Assembly (NCBI GenBank): GCA_028279215.1
Contig: JANQOF010000002.1
Coordinates: 1 to 64,000 of the forward strand
Source of the DNA: Pirellulales bacterium
Lineage (GTDB): Bacteria > Planctomycetota > Planctomycetia > Pirellulales > Lacipirellulaceae
Direction of reading: 5' to 3'
Length of the DNA stretch: 64,000 nucleotides
Positions within the stretch are counted from its first letter, which is position 1, and each line of letters begins with the position of its first letter. Positions 25,653 through 34,423 of the stretch are shown here, piece after piece. A model generated the notes under the pieces. That model made no database searches, was not told the DNA's origin, and saw nothing but the letters and a program-made list of their open reading frames with translations. Both the position numbers and the translations under genes were made by a program.

Positions 25653-26354
25653 CTAGAGTGACTCGAGCGCCGATTTTGCAGCTTCGATGAACCGTCGCAT
25701 TTTGTCGTGATCCTTCACGCCCGGCGAGCTTTCCACGCCGCTCGCCACGTCGACGCCGGCCGGGCGAACGATGCGAATGGCCTCGGCCACGTTGTCTGGC
25801 GTCAGCCCGCCAGCCAAGATCAACGGCACGTCGCCCAGCCACTCGGAATGGTCGGCCAAGCCCGCCCACGATACGGTCTCGCCCGTTCCGCCGTAGCGGC
25901 CTGGCGTTGCCGCGTCGACCAGCACCGCGTCGGGCAGTCGCCCAGCCGCTTGGCACGCTTCGAGGTCTTCGGCGATGCCCGCCACACCGCGCTCGTCCAT
26001 TCGGCGGGCGCGAATGACCAGTGAGTCGGGAAGTTGAGCGACAAACTCGGGTGGCTCGTCACCGTGGAGCTGAGTAGCGGTCAAGTGTCGATCGCTAAGC
26101 GAGCGGAGTACCTGAGCCCGCGATGGATTGACAAACACTCCGACTGCGTCAATCCGGCGGTTAAGACTAAATCGCAATTCATCAAGTCTTGTCAGCACAC
26201 CTCTAAGTTCGAACAGCGTGTCGTTATCGACATAACGCGAACTCTTGAGGTAGAAATTGAGCCCAATTGCATCCGCACCGGCGGCGACCGCTTCGATGGC
26301 GTCTTCCGCTCGCGTGATCCCACAAATCTTTATACGAAACGGCGGTGCTGGCAT
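25653..26354 (-). CDS. trpF: Phosphoribosylanthranilate isomerase
   Basis: A 233-residue TrpF, which catalyses the Amadori rearrangement in tryptophan synthesis. IKICGITRAEDA at the N-terminus contains the catalytic Cys, VGVFVNPS and TATQLHGDE follow, LVDAATPGRYGGTG carries the catalytic Asp, and LILAGGLTPDNV and GVDVASGVESSPGVKD complete the phosphate-binding site. A short insertion (about 45-60) follows the SSRYV segment. ATG 26354 is preferred, as upstream codons show no similarity. It is divergent from the ExeA-like ATPase gene with 191 bp between the starts. No other trp gene is nearby. Confidence 0.95.
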   Translation of the reverse strand: MPAPPFRIKICGITRAEDAIEAVAAGADAIGLNFYLKSSRYVDNDTLFELRGVLTRLDELRFSLNRRIDAVGVFVNPSRAQVLRSLSDRHLTATQLHGDEPPEFVAQLPDSLVIRARRMDERGVAGIAEDLEACQAAGRLPDAVLVDAATPGRYGGTGETVSWAGLADHSEWLGDVPLILAGGLTPDNVAEAIRIVRPAGVDVASGVESSPGVKDHDKMRRFIEAAKSALESL

Positions 26355-26545
26355 GCATTCATTGTAGCACGGCGCTGCGGGGCGTCCCCTGTGGCCTTCA
26401 ATTCCGTGCTTAGTGCCACACTGGGCAGAGTTTAACCTTTTCGCCGAACTGTAGTTCCGTAACGGTCGCGACCGATGGAAACGACGAGGTTCAGGCTCAG
26501 TCGGGCTGCCTCGTTTCTGCACGCGACGAATCAAGGACGACTGTC

Positions 26546-28129
26546 ATGCCGACCATTGCCGATCTCGCCCGAGCCGACGAGCGTGTGTTCCCTACCCACG
26601 CCAGGGTAGAGCGCTACTATCCGGCGACGGCAGCCGAGGAAGCGCGAGGGGTGTTGGGCCGTTGCCTCGATCGCGGCGAGGGGCCTGCCCTGCTGATCGG
26701 CGCGCCTGGCACTGGCAAGTCGATGCTGCTTGAGGTGCTGGCGGACGATCTTGGGAAGAACCGTCCGGTGGTTTGCCTCACCAGCGCCCAGTTGGGTACA
26801 CGCCGGGCGCTGCTTCAGTCAATTCTGTTTGAACTCGGCCAGCCTTATCGCGAACGCGACGAAGGCGACTTGCGGCTCTCTCTAATGGAACACCTGGCCG
26901 GCGACGATGTTCGCCACACTGGCCTGCTGCTACTGGTCGACGAAGCCCAAACCCTGCCAACTTCGCTGCTCGAAGAACTTCGCGTTATCAGCAACGTCGC
27001 TCACCAAGGCGTGCCGACCGTTCGCCTGCTAATGGCGGGTTCGCAGCAGCTGGAAGAAACGTTCACCGACCCGCACGCCGAAGCGTTCAACCAGCGAATC
27101 GTGGCGCGTTGCTACTTGGCGCCGCTCAGCCACCAAGACACCGCGCAGTTTATTCGAGGTCACTTGGCCGCCGCAGGCGCGCAGCCGGACGAGGTGTTCG
27201 CGCCCGAGGCGCTCGACGCGGTGTACCGAGCGACCGACGGCATCGCCCGATTGGTCAATCAGGTGTGCGACCGGGCGCTGCTCATTGCTGCGGGCCACGG
27301 GCAGTTGAAGGTAACGAAGGAAATTGTCGAGGGCGCCTGGGCCGACCTGCAACAGTTGCCGACCCCGTGGAACTTGCCCGATACGCTGGCCGAGCCGCCC
27401 GTCGGCAGCGACGAATCGGAACAAGTCGTGGAATTCGGTCCGCTGTCCGACGACTTGGCCAACGACGCGCCCGCCGCGCGAGTGTACGAACCCGCCGCTG
27501 AGTTCTTCCCGGAGGAGGAGGTAGGCGACGAGATCGAAGGTACAGAGGTGGTTGCTGAACCAACGGTGCTGGCCACGGATGCGACCAGCGTGGCGACTCC
27601 AGCATTCCCAACCTCGGACGAGTTATTCGGTGGCGGCTTTGAGGAAGAGATTGTGATCGACGACTTCGCCACTCTCGAGCAATCCATACCGAGCACACGT
27701 CCGCGGGTTACCAGTGCGTGCGACGCGGACCTGGGACGGATGCTCGACGAAGTGTCCGCCGCGAGTCCCGTAACGTATGGTGTCGAGCAGTCGATACCGG
27801 TCGAGCCGATTCCCGTCGAAGAGGATCCACGCGATCCATTCTCAGGACTAGCGGTGCGCGACAATTCGCAGAACGAATTGCCTATCGACGCGACCGAACT
27901 CGATGACGATGAGGAAGACGACGCGCTACTCAACACGATCGACAACCTGGCTTCCGAGACACAACAGTTCGCCGCCGAGGAGAGTGTGGCGGCTAGCGAA
28001 GACTACGACTATGCGAACGAAGATATCAACATCTTGGTGATCGAAGACGAACTCGCGATTCCGGTCAACACCGCCGCCGCGTCACGTGCCGACTATCGGC
28101 AACTCTTCAAGACGCTTCGCGACAGCTAG
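26546..28129 (+). CDS. ExeA-like AAA ATPase with a long acidic tail
   Basis: A 527-residue protein. An AAA+ module of the ExeA/GspA/TniB kind occupies about residues 30-270, with Walker A GAPGTGKS (52-59) and Walker B LLLLVDEAQT (131-140). GIARLVNQVCDRALL is the family's sensor region. Residues 290-527 are acidic and low in complexity, rich in Glu, Asp, Val and Pro, and end in a short basic tail. ExeA-type ATPases help assemble secretion machinery at the cell wall or control transposition; no transposase or gspB partner is present here. The pilus/secretion locus begins 18 kb away, so a link is uncertain. Confidence 0.82.
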   Translation: MPTIADLARADERVFPTHARVERYYPATAAEEARGVLGRCLDRGEGPALLIGAPGTGKSMLLEVLADDLGKNRPVVCLTSAQLGTRRALLQSILFELGQPYRERDEGDLRLSLMEHLAGDDVRHTGLLLLVDEAQTLPTSLLEELRVISNVAHQGVPTVRLLMAGSQQLEETFTDPHAEAFNQRIVARCYLAPLSHQDTAQFIRGHLAAAGAQPDEVFAPEALDAVYRATDGIARLVNQVCDRALLIAAGHGQLKVTKEIVEGAWADLQQLPTPWNLPDTLAEPPVGSDESEQVVEFGPLSDDLANDAPAARVYEPAAEFFPEEEVGDEIEGTEVVAEPTVLATDATSVATPAFPTSDELFGGGFEEEIVIDDFATLEQSIPSTRPRVTSACDADLGRMLDEVSAASPVTYGVEQSIPVEPIPVEEDPRDPFSGLAVRDNSQNELPIDATELDDDEEDDALLNTIDNLASETQQFAAEESVAASEDYDYANEDINILVIEDELAIPVNTAAASRADYRQLFKTLRDS

Positions 28130-28182
28130 CCGCCATGTTATGTTATACAATCGGCCCCGAGAAACGCAGGCGCGATTGACTG

Positions 28183-29121
28183 ATGGCAAATTATCTCGTC
28201 ACCGGAGGCGCGGGCTTTATTGGTTCGCACATTGCCACCGTGTTGGTTGAAAAGGGCGACTCGGTGAAGGTGGTCGATAATCTGTCGAGCGGCTTTCGCA
28301 AGAACCTATCGCACCTCGACGGCAGCATTGAGTTCATAGAGGGCGACGTCGGCGACGCGGCGACGATGAAGGCCGCGACGAGCGGTGTGGACATTGTGTT
28401 TCACGAGGCGGCCTTGGCCTCGGTGCCTGCGAGCGTTCGAGATCCGCTCGAGTCGCATCGACAGTGTGCCACCGCAACGGTGAACGTACTTACCGCGGCT
28501 CATCGAAGCGGTGTGCGTCGGGTAGTACTGGCCGCATCGAGCGCCGCGTATGGCGATCGCCCCGCGCCGGTCAAGCGCGAGACCGACCCGGTCGACCCGT
28601 TGTCGCCGTATGCCGCGGCAAAAATCGCCAGCGAGAGTTACTGTCACGCATTCACCAAGGGCCTCGGGCTCGACACGGTTTGCCTGAGGTACTTCAACGT
28701 GTATGGTCCGCGACAAGATCCCACCAGCGAATACTCGGCGGTGATCCCGATCTTTGTCAGCAAAATGCTCGCTGGCAAGCGACCCACCGTGTTCGGCGAT
28801 GGCCACCAGTCGCGCGACTTTGTGTACGTAGCGGACGTAGTGGCCGCCAATCTTCTGGCCGCCGAGTCGGACGCGGTCGTGGGCGAGACGATCAACGTCG
28901 CTTCCGGCAGCGAGTCGAACTTGCTCGACTTGGTGGCCGCTATCAATTTGGCGCTTGGCACCAGCATCGACCCAGAGTTTGCCCCACCCCGCGGCGGCGA
29001 CGTCCGCCGTAGTCAGGCAGATATCTCGAAGGCGCGCAAACTTCTCGGCTATGAGCCGTCGGTCGATCTCTACGAAGGGCTCACGCGATCGATCGACTAT
29101 TATCGGGCAATCGTAGCGTAA
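28183..29121 (+). CDS. NAD-dependent nucleotide-sugar epimerase
   Basis: A 312-residue short-chain dehydrogenase/epimerase of the extended class, close to UDP-N-acetylglucosamine or UDP-glucose 4-epimerases. The NAD motif TGGAGFIGSH (residues 7-16), the catalytic Ser in AASSAAYG, and the Tyr/Lys pair in YAAAK are intact. CLRYFNVYGPRQDPTSEYS and DFVYVADVV are the nucleotide-sugar contacts typical of the WbpP/TviC-like branch. It probably supplies a sugar for polysaccharide or glycoprotein synthesis. It stands alone, 53 bp after the ATPase gene and about 165 bp before a phosphofructokinase. Confidence 0.92.
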   Translation: MANYLVTGGAGFIGSHIATVLVEKGDSVKVVDNLSSGFRKNLSHLDGSIEFIEGDVGDAATMKAATSGVDIVFHEAALASVPASVRDPLESHRQCATATVNVLTAAHRSGVRRVVLAASSAAYGDRPAPVKRETDPVDPLSPYAAAKIASESYCHAFTKGLGLDTVCLRYFNVYGPRQDPTSEYSAVIPIFVSKMLAGKRPTVFGDGHQSRDFVYVADVVAANLLAAESDAVVGETINVASGSESNLLDLVAAINLALGTSIDPEFAPPRGGDVRRSQADISKARKLLGYEPSVDLYEGLTRSIDYYRAIVA

Positions 29122-29285
29122 GCGTCCTCCTGTACCGATTACTCCGTTTGTACGGCGTGCCGCCACCGCGTTTGAGACAATGGCGCCGCGTGCATGAAGC
29201 GCATTCTATGCTTGCTCATGGCAACCGCACCCGATCGAACCTGAACGGATTGCCGAGCACACTCATACCCAAAGGAGTTCTAGTC

Positions 29286-30482
29286 ATGTCCAAGCGTATT
29301 GGTATCCTTACCAGCGGCGGCGATTGCCCCGGTTTGAATGCAGTGATTCGTGGCACGGTAAAGAGCTGTGCCCAGCTTGGTTACGACTGTGTTGGGTTTC
29401 TAAAGGGCTACGAAGGCCTATACGATCCAGTTCAATACGTGCAACTAACGCCCAAAAGCACCGTGGGCATATTGAACCAGGGCGGCACGATCTTGGGCTC
29501 GACCAACAAAGGTCGCTTCGCCGCTGTGAAGGGCGTTGAAGACCGCGTGGAGATCGCACAGCACCTGGTCGACGGTGTGAAAGAAACCGTCAACCAACTC
29601 GATATCGACGGACTGATTTGCGTCGGCGGCGACGGTTCTCTCGCGATCGCCCAACAGTTTCACGAACATGGAATCCCTGTCGTCGGCGTGCCGAAGACGA
29701 TCGACAACGATCTGTCGGCCACGGCGTTTACATTTGGATTCGACAGCGCGATTGAATGTGCGACCGACGCCCTCGATCGTTTGCACACCACTGCAGCCAG
29801 CCACGAGCGGATCATGGTGCTGGAAGTAATGGGCCGCCACGCTGGCTGGATTGCGCTGCACTCGGGCATAGCCGGTGGTGGCGACGTGATTCTGATTCCC
29901 GAAATCGGTTGGTCGTACGAACATGTGTGCCACAAGATTCTGCATCGCGAAAGCCAAGGAAAAAAGTTCACCCTGGTCGTCGTGGCGGAAGGCGCTCATC
30001 TACCCGACGGTGGCATCGTCGGCGAAGAGAACGCGGGACGACAAATCAAGCTTGGTGGCATCGGCAAGGCGGTGACGACCGAAATCGAACGCCGTCTCCA
30101 TCGTGAAGCTCGGCTGTGCGTGCTTGGGCATCTGCAACGAGGCGGTATGCCGACAACCTTCGACCGCGTGTTGGCCACTCAATTTGGCGCTCACGCGGTG
30201 CGACTGGTGGTCGAGGGCCGTTTTGGCGAGATGATCTGCTCGCGGCCACCAGAGATGACCAGCGTCCCAATTTCCGAAGCGGTTCACCGTGTTCGCCAAG
30301 TCGATCCGAACGGCCCGGCAGTGCAAGCAGCCCGAGCTTTGGGCATCAGCTTCGGCGACCGTCCAGCCGACGAGGTGTCACACGGCGTGTTCGACATCAA
30401 GCTAGAGCATCTGCCCGAGAATGGCCCCGACAACCTCCTCGAAACGGCTGAACTGGCGGTCGAGGCGGCGCTGGCCAACTAG
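29286..30482 (+). CDS. pfkA: ATP-dependent 6-phosphofructokinase
   Basis: A 398-residue canonical PfkA-family enzyme for glycolysis. [28 protein letters not shown] with the Mg-binding Asp present, and PKTIDND are all intact. MGRHAGWIALHSG and [13 protein letters not shown] complete the active site. The Gly after GGD together with Lys in PKTIDND is the ATP-dependent K124-type signature. AAGGAG about 10 bases upstream of ATG 29286 fixes the start. It lacks the lysine-rich insertion of the paralogue at 471 and is therefore the better candidate for the housekeeping enzyme. A 138-bp repeat follows its stop codon. Confidence 0.95.
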   Translation: MSKRIGILTSGGDCPGLNAVIRGTVKSCAQLGYDCVGFLKGYEGLYDPVQYVQLTPKSTVGILNQGGTILGSTNKGRFAAVKGVEDRVEIAQHLVDGVKETVNQLDIDGLICVGGDGSLAIAQQFHEHGIPVVGVPKTIDNDLSATAFTFGFDSAIECATDALDRLHTTAASHERIMVLEVMGRHAGWIALHSGIAGGGDVILIPEIGWSYEHVCHKILHRESQGKKFTLVVVAEGAHLPDGGIVGEENAGRQIKLGGIGKAVTTEIERRLHREARLCVLGHLQRGGMPTTFDRVLATQFGAHAVRLVVEGRFGEMICSRPPEMTSVPISEAVHRVRQVDPNGPAVQAARALGISFGDRPADEVSHGVFDIKLEHLPENGPDNLLETAELAVEAALAN

Positions 30483-30519
30483 TTGATAACCGGAGTTAGG
30501 GCGCCCTTCGCTTATCTTC

Positions 30520-30657
30520 AGGGTGTTGGCTTACTGAGTGAGCATCTGACTACATTAGCCTGCATCGACGGATCATGCAGATTCGTCTGCTTCGGCCGCC
30601 TTGCCAGACATGACTCATTTGGGCCAACATCGCTTCCGCTAGCCGAAGCACGTTCTA
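30520..30657 (+). repeat. 138-bp dispersed element, copy A
   Basis: It runs from AGGGTGTTGGC to AGCCGAAGCACGTTCTA and aligns without gaps to the reverse complement of 38973-39110, with about 30 differences counted by eye. The central block CTGCTTCGGCCGCCTTG is identical. It fills the space between convergent genes, and its last three bases are the stop codon of the AAA ATPase gene. Confidence 0.8.
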
Positions 30658-31992
30658 GATGGCCGCGAAGTAGTTTTCAACCGCTACGTCGATGCACTCG
30701 TTGGTGATGTCCAAAGGAAGTTCGTGCACGGCACAATAGTTTCGGATTTGGCGCAGTAGATCGCGGGGTTGGCAGAATCGCAGGGGACGATTGGCATGCT
30801 GATAGTGCTTGCTTATGAGGTAGTCGATCGCTTCGGTTGTACACTCAAAGCCCGATTGCTCGGCAAGGTTCGCGAATAGCTCTCGAAACTCTTCGTCGGT
30901 TGGGTCGTCGACTTCGATCTTGTAGGGAATCCGTCGCAGGAACGCTTCGTCGACCAATTCGCGTGGTTCGAGGTTGGTCGACAACAGGAAGAGCATGTCA
31001 AACGGCACCTGAATCTGTCTGCCAGTTGCCAGGTTCAGGTAATCAAGTTGTTTCTCCAGCGGCACAATCAGGCGGTTGAGAATGTCGGTGCTGCTGACTC
31101 GCTGGCGGCCAAAGTCGTCAATTACGAGTGCCCCGCCGTTGGCCTTGAGTTGCACGGGGGCTTCGCTGATGCCGGTGGCCGGGTTGTAACTGGTATCGAG
31201 TTGTGCGAGGGTTAGCTCGCCGCCCACCACAACCGTCGGACGACGAATGAGCACCCACCGCCGGTCGTATTTCTCAGTCGAGAAGTTGCTCATGTCGACC
31301 AGTTCGTGGCAACTCGGATCGAACAGGCGAATCAGATCACCACCAACGCAGATCATCTTGGGAATCCACAGGTATTCGCCGAAGGCGTCGCAAATCCGCT
31401 CGGCGATCGTCGTCTTGCCATTTCCTGGGTTTCCAAACAGGAATAGGCCACGACCGTCGTTGATGGCTTGAGCAAGACGGCTGAGAATCTTGGGTTGCAG
31501 CTTCAAATCACTAAACGCGGCAGCTAATTGCCCCAGGCTGAGTGAAGCGTCTTGGATCGACTGGTGCTTGATCGCCATCTGATAGGCCATCAGTGGGACC
31601 GGAGCCGCTCCGACGTACTTGGAACGCTGGGCGTGCTGCCTGGCGCGTGCAAAGCCTGCGTCGGAGAGTTGGTAGAGGAAGTCGCCGACGCCAGCAGTGT
31701 TCTTGATCACCACGAGGAGTTCGTCGCGCAGCCGTTCCAGCGAATCGTTCACGAACAGCCGCGGCAGGCACAAGTTGGCCGCCGTTTGACTGCCAACCGA
31801 GTTGCCGTACTGAAGCAAGTGCTTGAGCACCAGCGCGTCGAGTTCCGATTCGCTCATTCCCGCCTCGGCAAGCGAGCGCGGCTGGCGCGGCAACGGGGGA
31901 TACTCTGTTGTCGGCGCCGTGTTGTCCGGCAAGACTTCGGCTCGCTGTGAAGAGCTTGCAAGCGGTGTGACGGACGATGCTGGGACACTCAT
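30655..31992 (-). CDS. AAA ATPase of unknown role
   Basis: A 445-residue protein. A low-complexity N-terminus of about 45 residues is followed by a helical domain that may be winged-helix-like (50-150). An AAA+ domain then has Walker A GNPGNGKT near residue 200 and Walker B ALVIDDFG near residue 290. STNLEPRELVDEAFLRRIPY carries the sensor-1 Asn and the arginine-finger region. It resembles a family of ATPases widespread in planctomycetes and cyanobacteria, of no known function. The stop codon overlaps the 138-bp repeat, and its start is not shared with any neighbouring operon. Nothing in the neighbourhood names a substrate. Confidence 0.82.
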   Translation of the reverse strand: MSVPASSVTPLASSSQRAEVLPDNTAPTTEYPPLPRQPRSLAEAGMSESELDALVLKHLLQYGNSVGSQTAANLCLPRLFVNDSLERLRDELLVVIKNTAGVGDFLYQLSDAGFARARQHAQRSKYVGAAPVPLMAYQMAIKHQSIQDASLSLGQLAAAFSDLKLQPKILSRLAQAINDGRGLFLFGNPGNGKTTIAERICDAFGEYLWIPKMICVGGDLIRLFDPSCHELVDMSNFSTEKYDRRWVLIRRPTVVVGGELTLAQLDTSYNPATGISEAPVQLKANGGALVIDDFGRQRVSSTDILNRLIVPLEKQLDYLNLATGRQIQVPFDMLFLLSTNLEPRELVDEAFLRRIPYKIEVDDPTDEEFRELFANLAEQSGFECTTEAIDYLISKHYQHANRPLRFCQPRDLLRQIRNYCAVHELPLDITNECIDVAVENYFAAI

Positions 31993-32170
31993 CGAAATGC
32001 AATTCCCGCGCCTGCAAGCTGGCTATGCCATTTCCGCATGACAACAACGGTCAACTCAAGCATTGCTTTAGGGCGAGGCGTGTCCAGGCAGTTGAACTCT
32101 TTGACTGATGCGAATCGCGGAAATGTGCAGGCGCGGCGCGATTGTCACGATTGCGCAGCCTATGCGCGCT

Positions 32171-33040
32171 CTAGACGACAAGGCGTTTCAGAGTGAACAC
32201 CGTGATCTCGGGTGAGCAACAGAATCGCACTTGCCGCAAATAGCCAAGCCCGCGATTGACGTAGAGTCGCCGGCCATCGTACAGAGAGACTTCACCCGCC
32301 GTGTAGCGGCGGTTGCGAATAGGCACAATGGGTGCGCCGAAGTAGGGCAGTCGGCACTGCCCACCGTGCGTATGGCCCGCCAATACCCAGCCCGAGTAGC
32401 CGGCCCACCCTGGCAGGTCCACCGTATCAGGATTGTGGGTCAGGGCGATACCCTCGCGCATCGTGTCGAACTTCCACAGTGCTTCGGTTGGTCGGAAGCG
32501 CCTGGCGAACACCTCGTCAAATCCCACGATCTGCAACCCTTCGTACTCGCTTAGCTCGTTGCGGAGCATTCGCATGCCAGCACGTTCCATCTGGGAAGCC
32601 AGCGTATCAGCTTGTTCCGGGTGGGCACCGTGGGCACCGTAGTCGTGGTTCCCCGGTACTGCATAGACGGCGGTTTGATTGGGGTTTAGCTGTTTCAGGA
32701 TCTCAACCGTCGGCTGCACCTGCTCCAGCGCCCGAGAAGTCATCAGGTCGCCCGTGACCACGGCAATGTCCGGTTGGAGTTCGGCCGCCTGGGCGACGGC
32801 GCGCGCCAGATAATGGTGCGAAATGGACTCACTGACATGCAGGTCACTAAGGTGCACCAGCCGCTTCCCTTCGACAGATGACGGCAAATTGTGTAGCGGC
32901 ATGCTCCGCTCGACTACGTCGATCCAATGCGGCTCGATTTGCCACGAGTAGAACCCAGCGGCCGCAGCGCCTCCCACGGTCCATCGCACAGCTCGTGGCC
33001 AAAACTGTCTGCGGTTGACTTTAATTCGATCGACAGGCAT
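32171..33040 (-). CDS. Metallophosphoesterase (membrane-anchored)
   Basis: A 289-residue calcineurin-like phosphoesterase of the YkuE type, which acts on the outer face of the membrane. The N-terminus has RRQFWPRAVRWTVGG and a short hydrophobic stretch, likely a Tat-type or anchor signal. The metal motifs LSDLHVS, VTGDLM, PGNHDYG, LTHNPD and LAGHTHGGQ appear in order. The substrate is unknown; relatives act on phospholipid head groups or UDP-diacylglucosamine. ATG 33040 is preferred over an in-frame start at 33103. It is divergent from the lipoprotein gene with 129 bp between them. Confidence 0.9.
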   Translation of the reverse strand: MPVDRIKVNRRQFWPRAVRWTVGGAAAAGFYSWQIEPHWIDVVERSMPLHNLPSSVEGKRLVHLSDLHVSESISHHYLARAVAQAAELQPDIAVVTGDLMTSRALEQVQPTVEILKQLNPNQTAVYAVPGNHDYGAHGAHPEQADTLASQMERAGMRMLRNELSEYEGLQIVGFDEVFARRFRPTEALWKFDTMREGIALTHNPDTVDLPGWAGYSGWVLAGHTHGGQCRLPYFGAPIVPIRNRRYTAGEVSLYDGRRLYVNRGLGYLRQVRFCCSPEITVFTLKRLVV

Positions 33041-33169
33041 GGTGAACGTAGAAACTCGGCGATTGGTGCTTCCAGCGGCCCAAATCGGTGGAGTCGCCAC
33101 CAACAGATCTGGAAACGAACGGATACAATAACCGACGTGGCACCACTTCGTACTCTACGGGATCGGGTC

Positions 33170-34387
33170 ATGGCGGTTCGGTTTTTTGGGCAAATTCTAG
33201 TAAGACCGATCCTGCTGGCCCTGGCGTTTGCGCCGGCTGCTGGCTGCTGGACGGACATTCCGTACAACTCGACCGCCGAGAGCGAATCGACAAGCTCGCA
33301 GATGGCAAGCCAAGCGGGAACCCAGCCCTTGGAAGAACCGCCTGTTATCGAACCAATCTCGGACTCCGTTGCCAACCCTGCAACGAACGAGACAACCGCC
33401 GAGGAGCTATTCAGCGACATCGTGGTGCCTGCTCCACCACCCCAAACAACTGGGCCGCCGGCACTCGACGAGCCAACTGATAGGCCACGACCAGCACCCG
33501 AGCCAGTCGCTATCGCCGAACCGGCTGAAGAGGAATCGATGGTGGCCGAGGTAGAGATCGAACCGGTCGACGAGATTTCCTCGTTCGACGAATTGTTTGG
33601 GACGCCTGCGGCGCAAGCAAAGCCCGAACCCGCCCCGTCCGACAACGAGTCGCCTCCAGAAGCAACCCCTTCGCTGCTTCCTTGGGAAATCGACGCGCCG
33701 ACGACAGTCGACAGCGGCCAGGCCGATGCGGAATTCGCCGATGCGGAATTCCAAGAGCAGCAGCCGCTATCGTGGGTCGAACCCCGGCCGCGAGACGACG
33801 ACGAACCCGTTGCGGATGAACCAGCCGCCATTGAGATTGAATCGAGCGCCGAACTCGGACCAGCCAGAGAGTTCGACTCGCGCCAACTCACCTGGCAGTT
33901 GGCCTCGCGGCTCAGCTATGTTGTTCTGGCCCCGGACGTGGCCGTTTCGGATGTGGCGGGCGAATTGGAGGCGGTTGCGGACGTGCTGGAGATCGAATCA
34001 CCCTACGTGCCGTCGTCAGACGCCGAGGACGAGCGCGACCGAGTGCGCGAATCATTGGCGGTTGGTCGAGAGTTAGGCAAGCGGATCGCGGATAAGTACG
34101 GGCCCGATCACGCCGCCCTGGTCGAGGTCGCGTTCAAGAGCAACCTGCTAATGGCAGTCGCCGCAAGTCGGCCCCATTTGAAACACGCGATCAGCAGTTC
34201 CGTAGCGTCAGCCGCCGTTAGGGCAGGCCTTCCTGAATCAATCTGGCAGCCATTGCAAGACCGTATCGCCGAGAGCACCACACCAAGTGAGATTGCCAAC
34301 GCCGTAGTCGACTTGCACAATCAACTGGGATCATACTTCGATAGTGGCGCGGTGGGCGACGATCTGGATGAGTCCCTGATGCGCTAA
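33170..34387 (+). CDS. Acidic, proline-rich lipoprotein
   Basis: A 405-residue protein that I do not recognise. A lipoprotein signal ends in PAAGC near residue 26, so Cys is the probable lipid-anchor residue. Residues 30-240 are acidic and rich in Pro, Glu and Ala, of low complexity, and contain a perfect 15-bp tandem duplication (33724-33753) that gives ADAEFADAEF. The last 150 residues are helical and better ordered. It lies 36 bp before the apolipoprotein N-acyltransferase gene on the same strand, an apt neighbour for a lipoprotein. ATG 33170 is chosen because the signal peptide starts there, although the frame is open to 32927. Confidence 0.75.
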   Translation: MAVRFFGQILVRPILLALAFAPAAGCWTDIPYNSTAESESTSSQMASQAGTQPLEEPPVIEPISDSVANPATNETTAEELFSDIVVPAPPPQTTGPPALDEPTDRPRPAPEPVAIAEPAEEESMVAEVEIEPVDEISSFDELFGTPAAQAKPEPAPSDNESPPEATPSLLPWEIDAPTTVDSGQADAEFADAEFQEQQPLSWVEPRPRDDDEPVADEPAAIEIESSAELGPAREFDSRQLTWQLASRLSYVVLAPDVAVSDVAGELEAVADVLEIESPYVPSSDAEDERDRVRESLAVGRELGKRIADKYGPDHAALVEVAFKSNLLMAVAASRPHLKHAISSSVASAAVRAGLPESIWQPLQDRIAESTTPSEIANAVVDLHNQLGSYFDSGAVGDDLDESLMR

Positions 34388-34423
34388 CTCTCTTCCGCTA
34401 GTCACTCGAGGCAGATAGACAGG

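Noticed and set aside
27259..27945. 228-residue Ser-rich minus-strand frame in the ExeA-like gene
   Set aside because: Antisense of the acidic low-complexity tail.
32914..33891. 325-residue Ser/Gly-rich minus-strand frame over the acidic lipoprotein gene
   Set aside because: Mirror image of Glu/Pro/Ala codons in the real gene; no start signal or family similarity.
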